DNA of 8,626 nucleotides. Origin: Asaia bogorensis. GTDB taxonomy: Bacteria; Pseudomonadota; Alphaproteobacteria; Acetobacterales; Acetobacteraceae. Both the position numbers and the translations under genes were made by a program. Below, piece after piece: positions 6,881 through 8,626 of the stretch; position 1 is the stretch's first letter; each line of letters starts with the position of its first letter. The stretch covers positions 1 to 8,626 of the forward strand of contig CAMCHA010000078.1 of the NCBI GenBank assembly GCA_945874515.1, read 5' to 3'. A model generated the notes under the pieces. The model was not told the DNA's origin. It saw only the letters and a program-made list of their open reading frames with translations, and did no database searches.

Positions 6881-7584
6881 GCGGCCAGGAAGACCCCGCG
6901 CATATTCTGGTGGTGGATGATGATGCGCGGCTGCGGGCGTTGTTGCAGCGCTTTCTGACCGAACAGGGTTTTCGCGTCAGCACCGCCGAAAATGCCGCCA
7001 CGGCGCGGGCGGCCTTGGCGGATATGGCGTTCGACCTTCTGGTGCTGGATGTGATGATGCCCGGCGAGACAGGGCTGCAACTGACCGCCGCGCTTCGTGC
7101 TGAAGGGCAGGAAGTGCCCATCCTGATGCTGACCGCCAATGGCGCGCCGGATGATCGGATCGCGGGGCTGGAACAGGGCGTGGATGATTATTTGGCGAAG
7201 CCCTTTGATCCGCGTGAATTGGCCTTGCGCATGCGCACCATTCTGCGCCGCGCCGCGCCAGCGCCCACCGCGCCGCAAAGCCTGGCGCCCATGCAGATCG
7301 GCAATCGCTGGTTTGACATTGAACGCGCCGAATTGCGCGGGCCGGATGGCATTATTCGCCTGACGGGCGGAGAGGCCGCCTTGATGCAATCCCTTGCCCG
7401 GCGCGCCGGCGAAATTCTGAGCCGCGAGGATATTGGCGAAGCGCTTGGCACGCCCGATGCTGGCGAACGCGCGATTGATGTGCAGGTGACCAGGCTGCGC
7501 CGTAAGGTGGAACCTGACCCGCGGGAGCCGCGCTTCATTCAGACCATTCGCCATCGCGGCTATGTCTTGAGGCCAGGGCCGTGA
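6877..7584 (+). CDS. OmpR-family DNA-binding response regulator (PetR-like)
   Basis: 235 aa, the normal OmpR/PhoB length. The receiver domain (about 8-124) has the acidic cluster Asp14-Asp16, phosphoacceptor Asp58 in VLDVMMPG, Thr86 in LMLTA and Lys108 in DDYLAKPF, so all active-site residues are present. A short Pro/Ala linker (126-137) leads to a winged-helix trans-acting domain (about 140-233), ending with QVTRLRRKVEPD and the wing FIQTIRHRGYVLRP. The ATG overlaps the upstream MarR stop (ATGA), with GAGGG 9 nt upstream. The stop overlaps the kinase GTG (GTGA). It most likely receives phosphate from the adjacent kinase. The order MarR then OmpR-type regulator recalls petP-petR, where petR is needed for cytochrome bc1 synthesis; whether that target is kept here is unknown. 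Confidence 0.95.
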   Translation: MSGQEDPAHILVVDDDARLRALLQRFLTEQGFRVSTAENAATARAALADMAFDLLVLDVMMPGETGLQLTAALRAEGQEVPILMLTANGAPDDRIAGLEQGVDDYLAKPFDPRELALRMRTILRRAAPAPTAPQSLAPMQIGNRWFDIERAELRGPDGIIRLTGGEAALMQSLARRAGEILSREDIGEALGTPDAGERAIDVQVTRLRRKVEPDPREPRFIQTIRHRGYVLRPGP

Positions 7585-8626
7585 CACCGTCAGGCCGGGG
7601 CTTGCGCCGGCTGGTGCCGCGCGGGCTTTTGGGGCGTTCGCTGCTGATCATTCTGGTGCCGCTGCTGTTGTTGCAAGCGATCGCCTTGCAGGTTTTCTAC
7701 GGCAGTCATTTGGATGTGATTTCGCGCCGCCTGGCTGCAGGTGTGGCTGGCGATGTTGCCATGGTGGTGGGCCTGCTGGAACGCGAAACTGAAGAGCATG
7801 ACCGCGCCTGGATTTTCCGCGAAGCTGCCTGGCGGCTTGATCTGTCCCTTGCTTATGAAGCTGGAGCGCAGCTTGCCACAACCGGTGCGCGCCCCGCTGC
7901 CATGCCCCTGCTGCCGCTTGAGGAAGATTTGGCAGCGGCCATGCAGGAACGTGTGCGCCTGCCCTTTGATGCGGATTGGCAAAGCGATCCGCGCAGCGTG
8001 ATCATTCGCGTGCAGATGCCCGATGGCGTCTTGCATGTGGAGGTTGCGCGCAAGCGCCTGTTCAGCGGAACGATCTATCTTTTTGTTATCTGGGTCGTCG
8101 GGTCTTCCTTGCTGCTATTCCTGGTGGCGGCGATTTTCATGCGCAACCAAGTACGCGCGCTGCGCAAAATCTCGGCTGCCGCTGAGGCTTTTGGTATGGG
8201 CCGCACGGTGGGCCCAATGAAACCGGAAGGAGCAGCCGAAGTGCGCCAAGCCGCGACGGCCTTCAACCGCATGGAGGAGCGCATTCGCCGCTTCGTGGAT
8301 AGCCGGACGGAAATGCTGGCCGGTATCAGCCATGATTTGCGCACGCCGCTCACGCGGCTTCGGCTTGGGCTTGCCATGCTGCCGGAAGCGGCGCGCGAAG
8401 ATGCCGCAGCGATGACCGAGGATGTGGAGGAAATGGATCGCCTGATCGGCGTGTACTTGGCCTTTGCGCGCGGTGAAGGGCTGGAGCAGCCGGAAGAAAC
8501 CGACCTTGCTGCCTTGCTTCGGGGCGCTGTCGCGCAGCAGGCGCGCGGTGGCGCGGCAATACCTTTTGTGGGGCCAGAGACGCTGCAGATGGCGCTCCGC
8601 GCCGGTGCGATGCGGCGTTGCTTTGC
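7581..8626 (+). CDS. EnvZ-like HAMP sensor histidine kinase (3' end cut by window edge)
   Basis: 348 codons are visible; a full protein should be about 430-460 aa. It is an inner-membrane sensor that would phosphorylate the response regulator encoded just upstream. TM1 is about residues 19-38 (SLLIILVPLLLLQAIALQVF). A periplasmic domain follows (about 41-162), and TM2 is about 165-187. HAMP (about 188-240) contains RNQVRALRKISAAAEAFGMG. The dimerisation/phosphoacceptor domain has H-box MLAGISHDLRTPLTRLRLGL with His251. The sequence ends before the ATP-binding N, G1 and G2 boxes. The segment DPRSVIIRVQMPDGVLHVEVARKRL before TM2, quoted here from residue 136 onward, has the look of the alphaproteobacterial EnvZ-like family. 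The start is GTG at 7581, overlapping the regulator stop, with GAGG 8 nt upstream. The stimulus is unknown. Confidence 0.93.
   Translation, partial: MTPSGRGLRRLVPRGLLGRSLLIILVPLLLLQAIALQVFYGSHLDVISRRLAAGVAGDVAMVVGLLERETEEHDRAWIFREAAWRLDLSLAYEAGAQLATTGARPAAMPLLPLEEDLAAAMQERVRLPFDADWQSDPRSVIIRVQMPDGVLHVEVARKRLFSGTIYLFVIWVVGSSLLLFLVAAIFMRNQVRALRKISAAAEAFGMGRTVGPMKPEGAAEVRQAATAFNRMEERIRRFVDSRTEMLAGISHDLRTPLTRLRLGLAMLPEAAREDAAAMTEDVEEMDRLIGVYLAFARGEGLEQPEETDLAALLRGAVAQQARGGAAIPFVGPETLQMALRAGAMRRCF

Noticed and set aside
6754..7587. 277-codon minus-strand open frame over the response regulator
   Set aside because: It is antisense to an intact OmpR-type regulator. The His/Gln/Arg-rich translation has no family features.

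Overview
The window is GC-rich, densely coding chromosomal DNA from a Gram-negative alphaproteobacterium. An Acetobacteraceae or Roseomonas-like member of the Rhodospirillales fits best. The basis is the lpxC-bamD-recN-ligA order, an orphan Tat-exported Bug-family binding protein, and a PetP/PetR-like MarR and response-regulator pair followed by an alphaproteobacterial EnvZ-like kinase. The taxonomic call is inference from gene content; no rRNA is present.

Minus strand, read from right to left: a Bug/TctC-type periplasmic solute-binding protein (6186-5215); a cysteine-based tyrosine/dual-specificity phosphatase (5208-4564) 6 nt downstream with a GTG start; a 175-nt, relatively AT-rich region with candidate control sites; lpxC (lipid A synthesis); bamD (outer-membrane protein assembly lipoprotein); recN (SMC-like repair ATPase); and the first 241 codons of ligA (NAD-dependent DNA ligase), which runs off the left edge. 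The lpxC-bamD-recN-ligA block joins envelope biogenesis to DNA repair and replication, and its gaps are short (82, 18 and 82 nt).

Plus strand, from about 6311 to the right edge: a MarR-family regulator, an OmpR-family response regulator and a HAMP-containing sensor histidine kinase (truncated by the window end). They overlap as ATGA and GTGA and so form one translationally coupled operon. The set resembles the petP-petR arrangement of Rhodobacter capsulatus with a kinase added.

The 124-bp divergent region between the Bug gene and the MarR operon (6187-6310) is the most structured non-coding DNA. It holds a good sigma70-like promoter facing the Bug gene, a dyad over its -35, a 15-bp direct repeat present twice (14/15 identical, 85 bp apart), and a perfect 9-bp inverted repeat abutting the first marR ATG. 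These look like control sites shared by the two transcription units.

There are no gene-free stretches over 300 bases. I see no RNA genes, CRISPR arrays, insertion sequences or phage genes, and no convincing undescribed multi-gene system. The genes belong to known families; the unexplained signal is regulatory.
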